From Coenobita brevimanus (taxonomy: Eukaryota; Arthropoda; Malacostraca; Decapoda; Coenobitidae), in assembly GCA_032717465.1 (NCBI GenBank), contig CM064657.1, positions 24,245,638 to 24,309,637 of the forward strand: a stretch of 64,000 nucleotides of DNA. The letters run 5' to 3'. Position 1 is the stretch's first letter; each line of letters begins with the position of its first letter. This document shows, in pieces, positions 1-15,326 of this stretch. The notes under the pieces were generated by a model that saw only the letters and a list, made by a program, of their open reading frames with translations, was not told the origin of the DNA and made no database searches. Both the position numbers and the translations under genes were made by a program.

Positions 1-170
1 ACATATTCATTCGCATCATAGCCCCAAAGGGGAGAAGGGACAGATCCTCACCGCACCACACCGCACAAGGGTCAACCGCGCAGTGCAGTCAGTGACATCC
101 GCAGCAGGGCCTGACAGCAGAGCTGGTTTACCCCTGCCACATCATAATAGACCCATCCCCTTACCCGCAC

Positions 171-172
<2 letters not shown>
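1..172 (+). repeat. R1 dispersed repeat, 3' part (cut by window edge)
   Basis: This stretch matches 48184-48348 almost base for base, including the shared block around agccccaaaggggagaagg and the end at acccatccccttaccc. The second copy begins with a tRNA-like head at 47757, so this is the 3' portion of the same roughly 590-bp tRNA-headed retroposon. It ends directly at a (TA)n tract. No protein is expected from it. Confidence 0.8.

Positions 173-173
<1 letters not shown>

Positions 174-237
<64 letters not shown>
174..237. repeat. (TA)n microsatellite
   Basis: About 32 uninterrupted TA units abutting the 3' end of the R1 repeat. Short CA and TG runs follow at 264-312 and 423-440. Confidence 0.95.
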
Positions 238-238
<1 letters not shown>

Positions 239-486
239 GGTATATAATATGTACTGGTATATAATACACACACACACACATATACAAGGGGACGGGTGTG
301 TGTGTGTGTGTGAAGGTCACAGCCTTGCCCTTAGATCGGACTATATGAGCTCTCGGCTCCCTTCCGGGGGGGTAAAAGCTGACGATCACGACCATCAAGT
401 GATCCTGACCGACCCGGTGAATTACACACACACACACACTTTTTTACCCTTTCTTCAAGATGAGGCTTTCATAATCGGAGAACTTG

Positions 487-1860
487 CATGCTGGTAGCGA
501 GTTGGGGGGTGGGGGTTGTTTTGTAAGGATTGTGGACATTGGACAGTGGAATGTGAAGTTGTTTAACCACCATCACATTCAAGTTTCCTCTAAACTGGTG
601 TGTAACGGATAGGCATAATGACATTTATTCGTACCCTGATTTTCAGTGAAAGTCACACTCCAAAGCTACTTATTGTAAATTGTCAGTATATTAATACTGG
701 CTAATGGTTTTAACTTTTGTCACGAGATGAAAATTGTATTGACTGATTTCGTTGTACTACTTTTAATTTTGATGGAGAATCGCGGTAGATTGTACCCTAA
801 TGGCAGTGATAACAGCACCGTTGGACATTTTCCGGCTGTGAACGTTAAACACTAGTGCCGGTAGTAGTCTAAAACGTGTTCGTATGGAGAACAGTCCATA
901 TTTTTTTTCATTCTACTTCTCATCCTTGCTTATCAAATGCATATACCAGTTAAGTTCAGTGTACATTTTGTGTAGTTGAAGTTCAAGGTAATTATAAGTA
1001 ATCTAAAGGCATGCACAGCGAACGTACAGTGCAGTGGTAGGCGGTGTTTCCAAACTTACCACCTCACCTTTTAGTAGTAGCATCGTAAGCAGCACAACTC
1101 GCTGTAATCTGTTCGCCGTGCATGCCGGTCATCTACCACATTTCTGCTATACTGGTACCTTCTAGATATGGGTACTCTGTAATAATAATAATTTGCTTAT
1201 TATGCATACACTCTTGTCCAACCTCATACCCACTGGCTCCAGCTTCTTCCTTAACGTACAGTACATGGTTACAGGGTTTCGTGCCACAATCATTGGTCAA
1301 GTTGTTCAGCTGGCGCTGGAAACATATAAGGGAATTGCTGTAGTAAAGGGGATGGGGTTAAAGAGGGAAGTGTGAGCCTGGAAAGTGCAAGCACGTAACA
1401 CGCTACACCTACAGTGTTTAAAAATACCATCTTTTTATTATTTCTGTTTATTTCTCTCAAAATATAAGTTCCGATTATGAGGATCTTGTGAATGCAGACA
1501 TGCTTTCAGTAAGTCACGATTGTTTTGTACTTTCTGGAACAAAGAATTAAATTGTTTTATTTATTTTTTGTTTGTTTATTTTTATATGCCACGATTCTCA
1601 ACTCTATGTTATCCTTATTTGACTTTAGGTGCACTATGCACAAACACTGTTGTCACATTTTTTTTTTTTTTTCTGTATTTCACGCAGAAAAAATTTGAAA
1701 CTTTTCTTTTTTTGTGTGTGTGTATGTTTGTGTGATCCCACGTTGAGTGAACGCTACCTTTTATTAGAAATTAATTTTCAATCTTTATGGAGAAATAGAT
1801 TTGGTGGTTGTATTTGGGACGCAGACCAGAAGTCTAACTCTGTTTTGCTTTGAACTGCGT
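487..1860. other. No gene recognised
   Basis: AT-leaning sequence with only short frames of ordinary composition. I see no domain, no splice-bounded exon and no terminal repeats. Confidence 0.5.
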
Positions 1861-1866
1861 CATCAC

Positions 1867-1901
<35 letters not shown>

Positions 1902-1919
1902 TCACCATCATCATCATAC
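1861..1919. repeat. (ATC)n imperfect trinucleotide repeat
   Basis: Runs of CAT/ATC with CAC interruptions. Confidence 0.9.
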
Positions 1920-2034
1920 AGACCTTTCCCATAGAGATATAAAGATGGGGTGTGTTAGGGTCCAGAGAGCAAGATAAACCCTCATAGAATGGGGACTAGC
2001 AAAAGACTGTCTATCTGCGAGTTTATCGTACCGG

Positions 2035-2273
2035 TATATCTACCTGTTGCCAGACGCCTCAGTCCCGTAAGGGGTGGCCACAAACAAGTCGCCTCCATGT
2101 CGTCCAGTCCTCCGCCATTTCACTGCCCCCCCCACCCCCTCCCCCAGTTCACACACCCCTCATCACTGCACCCCTCCATCCCATCCTCGGCCACCCCCTC
2201 TCCCTCCCTATCCTCCTTTCCACCTCACTGACATACACTCTCCTCATTAACCTGTCGCTGTCCATCCTCTCCT
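2035..2273 (-). mobile_element. LINE-B (RTE-like) 3' end, left half of an interrupted copy
   Basis: Read on the minus strand this is the C-terminal coding end and 3' tip of LINE-B. The plus strand carries the family signature gccagacgcctcagtcccg, matching 59413 onward and 45253 onward. The match stops at 2273 and resumes at 4506 after a LINE-A insertion, so the two pieces are one copy. Several stops break the frame. Confidence 0.85.
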
Positions 2274-4505
2274 CGGTTGTGGCACTTTGGAGCTGCTGAT
2301 TGGGAGGCCCTCATGCAGTACTTCTTTGATTTTCCCTGGAATGGTTATTGCTTCCATGGCCGTGAGCCACCTGAGTGTGCCTTACGCATTGCGGAGGTTA
2401 TTCTCTCGGGCGTGGAAAAATACATTCCTTTCTCATATCCTGTAACTAATGAAAAAAAAAAAAGGTTTAATCACGATTGTTCTAATGCTGTCCACAACAA
2501 GGAGAAGGCCTATAAAAGGTACCGAAGCCAACTCACCCCTGAAACTCATCTTTCTTATATTTCTTCCTGAAATCGTGCAGTCTGTTCTTCGCCCTGCTAA
2601 AAATAATTTCACCCGTACTAAATGCTCTCAACTCTCCAACTTGAATTCTTCACGCTCCTTCTGGCGCCTTGCCAAAATCCTTTCTAACAACTTTACCTCA
2701 TCATCCTTCCCTCTTTTCCACTCTGATGGCTCTTTAGCTATTTCATCTGCTGATAAAGCATAACCCTTGGCTCAGACTTTCTCCTCCAGTTCCACCTTAG
2801 ACGATTGTGGTGCTGTCCCTCCATCTCGTCCACCCTCTGACTTCTTCATGGCTGGCATTAAAATTTCTTCAGCTGATGTATTTTCTGCCATCACTTGCCT
2901 CAGTACTAACAAGGCATATGGGCCTGATGGGGTCCCTCCTATTGTCCTCAAGAACAGTGCTTCTGTGCTTACACCTTGCCTAGGTAAACTCTTTTCACCT
3001 TTGTCTGTCAGCTTGCACCTTTGCATCTTGCTAGAAGTCTGCTCTCATTCAGCCTGTCCCAAATAAGGGTGACCATTCCCAGCCCTCTAACTATCGCCCA
3101 ATTGCTTAAACATCCTGTATTTCAAAAGTTTTCGAGTCTATTCTTAAGAAAAAAAAAAATTAAAGCATCTTTCCCATCACAACCTTCTTTCTGATCGTCA
3201 GTATGGGTTCTGCCAGGGACGCTCCACTGGTGATCTCACCTACCATTTAGACTCCTAGTTATCCTCCTTTCAGTACCTAGGTGAAAGCTTTGCCATTGCA
3301 CTTGATATACCAAAGGCTTTCGATCGAGTCTGGCATAAATCGAATTTCCAGACTACCTGTACCCTTCTGTGGTTTCTGCCCTACCAGTGCCTTCATCTAT
3401 GGCTTTCTTTAGGTCGTTCTATAGCTGCTGTTGTAGACGGCCACTGTTCTTCTTCCAGGGCTATCAGTAGTGGTGTTCCTCAGAGCTCTATTCTATCTCC
3501 AACTCTCTTCCTTTTATTCATCGTTGACCTTCTAATCTGTACCTCTATCCCTGTCCACTCATATGCTGATGACTCCACCCTTCACCTTTCCATTCACTTC
3601 CCGCAGTGTCTGTCTCAGCAGTTTCTTCAGCAAAGAAGGGATGAGGCTGTGGCAAACCTAATGTCTGACTTGGCTCATGATTTGGGTACAAATTACCTTG
3701 TTGTTTTTAATGCACCCCAAACTCAGTTCATACATGTATCAACCCCACAGAGTCTTCCACAAGAGTACCCACTAATTTCTGACAATAGTCAGCTCAATCC
3801 TACATCATCTTTAAACATACTTGGGGTTTCATTCTCTCGGGATTTATCTTGAAAAGAACATATTACCTCGCTTGTAAAATCTGCTTCAAAGAGATTGGGT
3901 GTGCTAAGCCTACTCTGTAAATTCTTTACCCCTGCACAGTTGTTGACTTTATACACGGGTTTTATTCGCCACTGTGTATAATACAACTCTCATCTGTGGG
4001 GAGGTTCACCACACACCTCTTCTCAACAGTGTGGAGTCAAAGGGTTATCGTCTCATCAACTCTCCTCCTCTTACTGGCTCCCTTCAACCTCTGTCTCTTC
4101 ACTGCACTGTTGCCTCTTTATCTCTTCTGTCGCTACTTCAATGGCCACCGCTCCTGTGAACTGTCTGCTTGCATCCCTTCACCATCATGGCGGGCACATA
4201 GCACCCGTTTCGCAACAAACTCATCCTTTTCTGTCCGACTTTCCAATGCAAGAGTTAACCGCTACTCTCAGTCCTCCATGTATGCTACAGGTCAGCTCTG
4301 GAACTGTCTCCCTCTGTCTGTTTTTCCTACTGCCTACAATCTCCAGTCTTTCAAGTGCAGTGTGTCCAGGCATCTCGAAATGAATGGATCTTGAAGTTGG
4401 TTCCCTGTTGTCTTGTTTTTGTTTTTTTTCTTGGAGGGAGCAGTTTACAGGCCCCTGGCTTTTGGCTCCTTCTTCCTTGGATTAAAAAAAAAAAAAAAAA
4501 AAAAA
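2274..4505 (+). mobile_element. LINE-A (Jockey/I-type LINE), decayed reverse transcriptase copy
   Basis: The element enters within the linker after the endonuclease (LWHFGAADWEA), continues through the RT fingers (KAYGPDGVPP near 2918), palm (SYADDSTLH near 3560) and the C-terminal domain ending in a short motif near EMNGS (4380), and finishes with a 3' UTR and a 22-base poly-A at 4484-4505. These are standard marks of target-primed reverse transcription. The reading frame is broken many times, so it is dead. It is 5'-truncated: the endonuclease seen in the 35.7-38.9 kb copy is missing. It sits inside a LINE-B copy in the opposite orientation. Assignment to the Jockey/I group rests on the SGVPQGSVLSPTLF-type motif and is approximate. 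Confidence 0.85.
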
Positions 4506-4731
4506 GGCCAAACCACCTCAGTGTATTTTTCCTAACGCACTCTATCACGTCCACATCCACACCAGAACGCTCCTACACTTCTTCATTTGTCAGTCTGTCT
4601 CCATGTAATTATGCATGCTCCTCTCAAATAGCCCAACTCATTTCCACTGCTCTTACTCTTGACTTGTGTCCTTCCAACAAGATCCAAGCTTCATTTTCGT
4701 TAGAGTTGGTATCACAGTACGGTCCCATCAC
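4506..4731 (-). mobile_element. LINE-B, right half of the interrupted copy
   Basis: Continues the copy that stops at 2273. The join falls within the stretch that reads cacatggccaaaccacc in the copy at 59.6 kb. A few bases are lost at the junction and no clear target duplication is visible. It is 5'-truncated at about 4731, where a CR1 3' scrap begins. Confidence 0.85.
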
Positions 4732-4732
4732 A

Positions 4733-4800
4733 AGAACATAAGAAGAGAGGATACAGTAACTGCAGTAGGTCAGTTGGCCCGTGCATGTCAGCTCTTAATA
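4733..4800 (-). mobile_element. CR1 3'-terminal scrap
   Basis: Contains the CR1 3' end signature of this window (aagaagagagga, then a variant of gtaggccggttggccc). Only about 70 bases remain. Confidence 0.75.
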
Positions 4801-4850
4801 GAGTGTTGTCATAATGATGCTTGTTGCAGAAATGTGCCCTGAGTATTTCC

Positions 4851-5100
4851 TTAGCCAACAGCTACAGTAAGGGGTGGCAGTGTAGGTGCCCAGAGCGTGG
4901 GAGATGTGTGTGAGGCCCTTGGAGGTGGAAAGCCAGCCACACTGTCAGTGAAAGAGGTAGCAAGGTTCTTGACAAAGCTTGGTTGACATAGACTTCCACG
5001 GTTAGTTTCAAGAGATAACGATCGTCTCATGAAAGTTTCCTGACGCAGAAAGACTGCGTATCTTTCATTTACTTCATTGAGTTTTATAGTACTACCACTG
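4851..5100 (-). other. Possible coding exon, unknown protein (about 80 aa)
   Basis: An open minus-strand frame with protein-like composition: charged N-terminal part (KLNEVNERYAVFLRQETF), then RRSLSLE, then a Ser/Pro-rich tail (GFPPPRASHTSP). The upstream bases ending ttccttcag, just before codon TGG at about 5100, look like a splice acceptor. No convincing donor follows; the frame runs into a stop near 4851. It is not part of any repeat recognised here. It could be an exon remnant, a retrocopied gene fragment or chance. I do not recognise the family. Confidence 0.3.
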
Positions 5101-5286
5101 AAGGAATCGGTCAAGACACGAGTAGCTTCTCAGATGCGGTAGCTTCTTCATTACCAGTGCTGGCTCCCCACATACACTTTCCAACACCCAGAAATAAAGA
5201 TTTACCGTATACAAGAAGGATAGGAAAGAAACTACACAACCCTATATTGAGAACAATGTCCGTCTTACCAAATTTAGTGGTTAGAG

Positions 5287-5998
5287 CATCAGAAAATAAG
5301 AAGAGAGGATAACTACAGTAGGCCGGTTGGCCCATGTTAGGCAGCTCCTAGAAGAGTAACTGAACTTCTAGAATGAGATAAGGATAGCAACGAAGAAGGC
5401 TTTCCCCCCGCCCTCCAAACCTTCCAACCGAAGCTGGCAGGAAAAATTCAGAAGGAACACCATGCATTATTGAAAAACTGGCGTGGACATTTTACAGGAA
5501 AGTGTGAAAGGAGAAAAAAGGACTATCATAGTGTAACCTGAAAAGGAAAATTAATGAATTAGTACTGGTTATGAGGGTTTTTGTAATATCCACCCATTAT
5601 TTGTCATATGCTTATCTACCGTAGCCTATGCTTGAAACTCTCAGTGAAAGGGGCAGCAACAACATTACTAGGCAGCTTATTTCATTCGTTTATTACGCTA
5701 TTACCAAACCAGTTTCTACTTATGTTCATACTAAAACGGAATTTGTCTAGTTTGAAACCATTACCTCTAGTTCTCTCCTGTATTGTCACTTGAAGTACCT
5801 TACTAATATTTCCTTTGTTTGTTCCCATCATCCACTTAAACACCTCAGTTAAGTCTTCCCCTACTCTGCGTCTTTCTAGTGAGTGCAGATTTAGTTTTTT
5901 TTTAGTTTGTCTTCATCTAAAAGGTCCCGAACATCATGTATCATTTTTGTCATTCTTCTCCGTACGTCTTCTAAGGAATTTCTATCCATTCTGTAGTA
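5287..5998 (-). mobile_element. CR1-like LINE, 3' fragment
   Basis: The minus strand runs from the RT C-terminal region (LHSLERRR-type, then WNKLP...FKHRLDK) through the 3' UTR to the terminal signature at about 5290. Frameshifts and stops interrupt the frame. It is colinear with 46905-47650 on the other strand. 5'-truncated near 5998. Confidence 0.85.
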
Positions 5999-6080
5999 GG
6001 GAACAGAGGGGGTTACAGCTGTGAGAAGGTAGCATTGTTAGGGCGTCTGTAACCTTATTTGAAAATCATGACCTATTTAC

Positions 6081-6290
6081 TGCCGCGGTAGCCAATTGGT
6101 TAGTGCTGCAAGCCACGAAGCTGTTGGCACGTGAGCGCCGTGGTTCGAATCCAGATGCCATGTTGTAAAGAAGAGGTGATGTACTCACGCGCAGGTGGTC
6201 AGAACCATGCAGACATGAGCTGGAGGCCACAACTCGCCTGCCTGCTTTGAAATACCTACCTGAGAATGGTGTGATGCTGCCTTATTGTCC
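6081..6290 (+). mobile_element. tRNA-derived SINE
   Basis: A tRNA-like head carries an A-box-like stretch (tagccaattggttagtg, 6088-6104) and a good B box (ggttcgaatcc, about 6142-6152). A non-tRNA body of about 130 bases follows. Internal pol III promoter elements of this kind identify SINEs. The 3' limit is uncertain and no poly-A tail is visible. It is not a functional tRNA: the acceptor stem does not pair cleanly and the body continues past it. Confidence 0.7.
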
Positions 6291-7035
6291 ATTTCTTCGG
6301 TGTTTAGATTGGTTATATAGCTTCCAAGCGATGAAGATTGGTAGTGAGTTGTTTCCAGTCATTTTTGATTACCGGTAGTCTACCTAAACTTCTGTATGAA
6401 ACACATAAGAGTATAAAACCACAGCTGTGAAGATACCGGTAGTTCCATAACATAGACACCGTGTCTGCATAATAAAGTATATGCTTAAGAATATTAAAAG
6501 AATCGGGTAACTCGAGTAGGATATGCGTATTCTACCATTGAAATAAGAGTTTATGCAGTAGATATAATCATTAATAATATGAATATAATTTCCCCCTTCT
6601 CTCCCGTATCTCACTTTTTTCTCGCTCTGTCTATTCCTTCCTCTGTCTTTTCCTCCCTCTGTCCCTTCTTTCTGTTCCTTCCTGCTTTGCTGTATTTATT
6701 CTATCTTCTCCTTTCGACTCCCTCTGTATCTCCCACACTGTCTCCTTTCCCCATATCTCCTTTACCCCACCTTTGTACCCGTCTCATCCTAACTTAACTA
6801 TCTCCATCTCTCCCTCCTATCTCCTCTGTCTCTCTCTCACTCTCCTTTTTCCGTCTTTCCTTCCCTGTGTCACTTCATCTGTTGCTTTCACTTCATAACC
6901 TTAATATATCTCCAGTCTGTCTCCTCCATCTAGCTCTTCATAAGCTTTAACATCTTCCAACTGTATTTCCTTGAGGATTTCACTTTACTGTTTAAGTTAC
7001 ATACGTACATACATACCGTACATATATACATACAT
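6291..7035. other. No gene; pyrimidine-rich stretch
   Basis: 6590-6870 is a CT-rich, strand-asymmetric tract (tccctctgtctc-type). 6995-7050 is a TACA/TACG short tandem tract that may be the 3' tail of the adjacent S2 repeat. Confidence 0.6.
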
Positions 7036-7252
7036 ACACACATACATCTAATCCAGTGTTGCCCCATGAGGAGTGTAGGAGCTCTGGGCTAAGCAAGGTG
7101 ATCCTGAAATTTAAGGTGAGAGTGACCAGCCTCACACATCCCTGAGTGGCATTATGTGAGCAATAAACCCCAACCAGCCCTTGGATATACACCTACACAG
7201 GCTGAATCCGAATGAAGCACCGTAATTACCCACTAAACCACCAGGTGCCATA
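7036..7252 (-). mobile_element. S2 SINE-like repeat, copy 1
   Basis: Matches 50282-50495 over its whole length (shared ccccatgaggag, ccctgagtggcattatgtga, ccactaaaccaccagg). On the minus strand the end near 7252 reads like a tRNA head (tggtggtttagtggg as A box, a degenerate B box after it). The element would thus run leftward to the short-tandem TACA tail. Confidence 0.7.
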
Positions 7253-7460
7253 GTTTGGTTACATCATTGCCACCCAGCATAGTATGGTAAATGGTTTCCT
7301 GGTATACAGGAAATCATTTGGCTTGTCAGTGTAAAGTCATCTGTAGACAGAAGGAAGAGGAAAGAAAGAAGGACGTAAGAGGAAGGAAGACAAGGAAAGG
7401 GCAGCCATCCAAGAGCGGCACTACATCGAGTGAGTGGATGGTGAGCGCCCCCACCTACCA
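7253..7460. repeat. S3 dispersed repeat, copy 1
   Basis: Shares tttcctggtatacagg, accatttggcttgtc-like and gacagaaggaagag blocks with 50496-50604, 15327-15800 and 18465-18512. It abuts the S2 head in two of these places, so S2 and S3 may be two halves of one longer composite retroposon. Confidence 0.65.
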
Positions 7461-7494
7461 CGCATAATATACATGAAGCAGAGAACAGAGGAAG

Positions 7495-8225
7495 TTGTTA
7501 CCTCAAGTGGCATTTAATGCTAGTAAAACCAAATATACCGGTATATAGTTTACTAATAGACGGATATTTCCAGATTCCCATATTACCTTCAGGGCTATTA
7601 ATATTCCCATTTCCAAAGGTATTGAAATTCTCAGTGTTTCACTTCATTGATTTCAGCTGGACCTCTCATGTCAGATCACTTGCTAAAATCGCTCCAAAGA
7701 AACTTGGATTATTGTATTGAGTTCGTAGCTTCTTCACTGACGAGCAGTTGGTTATAGTTTGTAAGTCATGTGCGCTCTCAGCTGGAATAATGCTCACCCA
7801 TGTGGAGTGGATGTGGGGAGGTTGCACTAAAGCAACTTGACAAAATTCAGGACAAAGTTGTTAGAATTATTAATAACCCTGCTATTACCGGTACAAATAA
7901 ACTACCTCTCCGACAGGTAATAAGGAATTTTGCCTGTCTTGCATTATTTTACCGATACTTTTATGGCAAATACTCAGACAAAGTTGCATCCATTGTGCCA
8001 CCTTTCTATACCTTCCCCTGTGCTACACGGACATGTGGTAGCGCTCGTGACTGAAATGTCACACTGCCATATTGCAGAACTTCCGCCTGTCAGAATTCTT
8101 TTATTCCCCGAACTGCATATCTTTGGAAGTCGTTTCCCCAGAGTTGTTTCCCCCAAAACTTCAGCCTACAACTGTTGAAGTCCAACTGTTACAGATTTTT
8201 TAAGTTGGAGGTCACCAGTAATCAG
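7495..8225 (+). mobile_element. LINE-D (Jockey/I-type), RT C-terminal fragment
   Basis: The plus-strand frames read FNASKTK at about 7505, then the C-terminal domain (SLAKIAPKKLGLLYRVR near 7680, LWSGCGEVALKQLDKIQDK at 7797). It is homologous to 40140-40850 and shares an architecture with LINE-A, so LINE-D is a sister family. It is broken by several frameshifts and followed by a minus-strand SINE. Confidence 0.8.
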
Positions 8226-8229
8226 GTGA

Positions 8230-8437
8230 TTTTTTTTTTTTTTTTTTTTTTTTGTGAGTTTTACGCCAGGTACCCCTTTTTTGGATAAGGGCTAAGGCGT
8301 TGCCCCTGGGTAGAGGACTTTTGGTTTGGAGCGTGTAGCATTTTATGACCGGATGCCCTTCCTGATGTCTACCAATTCGATCCTCCGACCCTTCGGTCAG
8401 AGTAGAGCGCTCTAACCCACTGAGCCACGGCTGCTCA
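8230..8437 (-). mobile_element. tRNA-derived SINE with poly-A tail
   Basis: On the minus strand a tRNA-like head begins near 8437 (gcagccgtggctcagtggg, A box) with a B-box-like ggatcgaatt about 55 bases later. A body with the block aggaagggcatccggtc follows, and a 24-base poly-A (poly-T on plus, 8230-8253) closes it. The aggaagggcatcc block resembles the conserved central domains shared by some animal SINE superfamilies; that link is from memory and unverified. Confidence 0.8.
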
Positions 8438-9400
8438 GAATGGATTAATGGGGTCGAACTCAAGACACCTTTGTTAGAATCTCAGGCTGGTCCACCTTAC
8501 CTCTCATTGGCTCCTGAATGAAGTATTTTTTTATTCATTTGTTTTTCCTTCCTCTTTTCTGTTATTAAAAAGGAAATCTACATGCCTGGCTATATCTACT
8601 GAAAAGTACTTTGACTGTATTTTTTCCAGGCTATAATTCCCTCTAAACCCTTGAATAGTTTTTCCATCTTTTGAAGCTTTTCGTAACTCTTGGGTTCGTC
8701 TACTTCCCTTGTTCCTTACATGCTAATCGTATCCACGTGTTTTCACTTGATACCTGGGAACCAAGCAGTGCTTATTTCATATCCGTGCAGTCAGCGTTGA
8801 TCTTGTTTTTTTTTCCACACAGACGAATCCTTTTCTGGTAGAGTCCTCATTTCCGGGGAAGCGATAAAGGGTTTTTTTTTTTTTTTTTCGCGCGTGTAAT
8901 GAGCACCCAAAGGCAGCACAATTGTTAGGCATATTTCAAGCAAAACAGATAAGTAATGATAGAAAATTGGGTTGATCTTGACTGCCTGAAAACCAACTCT
9001 GAACTAAGGTCGGTCCCTGGAGTGGGGTACTGCTGACGTCACGCGCTCGGCTGTTCCCATATTGGCCTGCGAGTAAGTACACCTCCTGATGCAGGCAGCT
9101 GGCATCACTCGACTCAGTGTCCATTCACATTTGGTTAATTGCTAAAATGAGTCCACAGAGCAACACGCAGGTGAGATATCTGCAGTAACGTGGATGACGC
9201 ACTGACCTTGTATCCCAGGGTATTGGGTAAATAACCCGCCTCAGGCTCAAAGTCTTAGTTAAGGAGATGAGCATGTGGCTAAACGCGTCATAGAGTATGC
9301 TCCAACTTTATACCTTTTATGGCCCATTTAACTTGGCACTGCTGATAATTAAAATATTTTTATGTTTTTCTGTTCCATTTTGCGTATTCTACCCAGTCAG
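8438..9400. other. No gene recognised
   Basis: Short poly-T runs (8872-8888) and ordinary unique sequence. Minus-strand frames here have no recognisable domain. Confidence 0.5.
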
Positions 9401-9419
9401 TGTATATGCATCGTATGGG

Positions 9420-10230
9420 GACGATACTAATATGAAGAGGGGATTGTTATATGAAAGGGAGTTGAGAGCGTGAAGGTGTGTGGAGGGGTGGAGCAGGAGG
9501 TGAGGGGTTGCTGGTGGAGGCAGGGGTTTGAGAACGTGAAGGTGATGGTGGGGGAAGGAGAGGGTGAGCAGGAAAAGAGAGGTTGCTAGAATATAGACAG
9601 GGGAGCCATAGCCTCTGGTGCAGCTCCCAGGGGCCGGGGGAGAAACGGGGCGGCCTTCATTATCGTGCTCGGGGGTGTAACACATGAACTTGTAATCCGC
9701 GGTAGGGTAGACGTGAAGCTGTCGGTGAGGGGCGGAAGGTCGTGGAGGGTGAGGGGCGGAAGGTCGTGGAGGGTGAGGGGCGGAAGGTCGTGGAGGGTGA
9801 GGGGCGGAAGGTCGTGGAGGGTGAGGGGCGGAAGGTCGTGGAGGGTGAGGGGCGGAAAGTGGTGGAGGGTGAGGGGCGGAAGGTGGTGTAGGGTGAGGGG
9901 CGGAAGGTGGTGTAGGGTGAGGAGCGGAAAGTGATGCAGGGTGAGGTGGTGATAAGTGAGGAGCAGAAGGTGGTGGAGTGTGAGGTGGTGAAAGGTGAAG
10001 GACGGGAGATGAAGGTTGAGATTGCGCATGGCAGGTGAGGCTGCTCGTGCAGGGGTTGGAAGTGGAGGTGGTGATGGATGAGTTTGCCGGCGAGGGGGAG
10101 GGAAGGTTGTGAAAAGGGGATTGGGTGGCTGTAGAGATGAGGTGGTGCAGGTATACAGGGGCTGGGCGAGGCGGGTTGTTGGTGGCTTTGGTGGGGTAGG
10201 GCAGGGGGTTGACGCCCTAGAGTGTAGTGT
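9420..10230. repeat. G-rich domain with a 24-bp minisatellite
   Basis: The core array (about 9724-9930) repeats the 24-mer gtgaggggcggaaggtcgtg plus gagg, about nine times, then decays to about 10020. Because 24 is a multiple of three, all frames stay open (8-residue repeats in both directions), giving a long apparent frame that I regard as artefact. A GC-rich block with cccaggggc lies just left of the array at about 9629. Confidence 0.9.
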
Positions 10231-11296
10231 GGTGGGATGGAAAGAGTGGAAAAGATAGCCATATCATCGGGGTTGTATTGGATTGGGGTGGAACAGGTGT
10301 TTGTGAAGTAAGACGGTACCAGGTAAAGGGCAAGTTCCTCTGGCCCAGCTGTTTGTAATGAATCATTCATATGCATTCCCAAATTGATTATTAGTGGAAG
10401 GTTCACTTCATTGTAAAATATAAAGATTGTAAGTAGCAGAAATTGTTCTACCCCAGCGTCTCCTATGTAAGTTCTATTCCCGAATGCTGGGGATGTTTCT
10501 CTACAGCGCTGGAGAAGCACATTTTAAGTGTGGTCATCAATTGGATTAGGCCACTACGGGATCCATTATATTCTTTAGAAGTACGGTATTTTGTAAATCG
10601 AGTCACGACCCTAAGTTTGCTCTGGGTAGCTATTTGACTCTCAACCCTAAAGTCCCGTCCGTACTTTCGCGTACAACTGTTGGTTATCGAGCAGAACTGA
10701 CAGTTGCCCTGCATGTTCCGTCAGTGATGGATGTCAGATTCATCATCCCGAGTGCATGCTCATGAACCGGCAGAAACCGTTGGTAACACTGACACCTTGA
10801 TTTAGCGACCTAAACAAACATTTATCTATTTCACGACTATATTTCGTTTTCAAGAGACAGTGAATGCTGTTCTGATATATTTCGCATTGGCATCACGTAA
10901 ATAGTTTAGGTTACCATAAGCGAGTACCGGTAGTTATGCAGACAGTAAGCCAGGGTACCTGATGTAGGCTGTAACGGAACAAAGAGCAGTTGTTTGGACA
11001 CAGGCAGCAGCGCACACTGGTCCCAAACTATGAATTTGTGGCCAAAAACCTACTGACTCACCAATCACGCTTCATTTTCCTTCAGATTAATGGTGTAGTT
11101 TATACTGGATAAAATACCAATATTTGACCAGTTAAAGATATGCATTAATAATTACAATCAAGGCAGTTATAATACATATGATGATACGGTTCTGTATATT
11201 TACATATACAAGCAATTCATGAACCACTCTAATTCAGTGACATTTTACCATTGTACGCTTGCTCCTTACAGATAATTTTGTGCAACTTAAAGCATA
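10231..11296. other. No gene recognised
   Basis: Unique-looking sequence without domains, terminal repeats or strong tandem structure. Confidence 0.5.
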
Positions 11297-11372
11297 AAAA
11301 CATAGGAAGAGAGGATAACTGCAGTAGGTTAGTTGGCCCATGCTGAGCAGCTCCTAAAAAAGTAACTGAACT
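11297..11372 (-). mobile_element. CR1 3'-terminal scrap
   Basis: aggaagagaggataactgca then ttggcccatgct: the CR1 3' end signature again, about 75 bases long. Confidence 0.75.

Positions 11373-15326
<3,954 letters not shown>

Noticed and set aside
6081..6155. Functional tRNA gene
   Set aside because: A and B boxes are present but the acceptor stem does not pair and the sequence continues into a SINE body. The same holds for 8365-8437, 15779-15850, 18136-18206 and 47757-47824.
9660..10520. 286-codon minus-strand frame with TFRPSPST-type repeats
   Set aside because: Produced by the 24-bp minisatellite, which is open in all frames.
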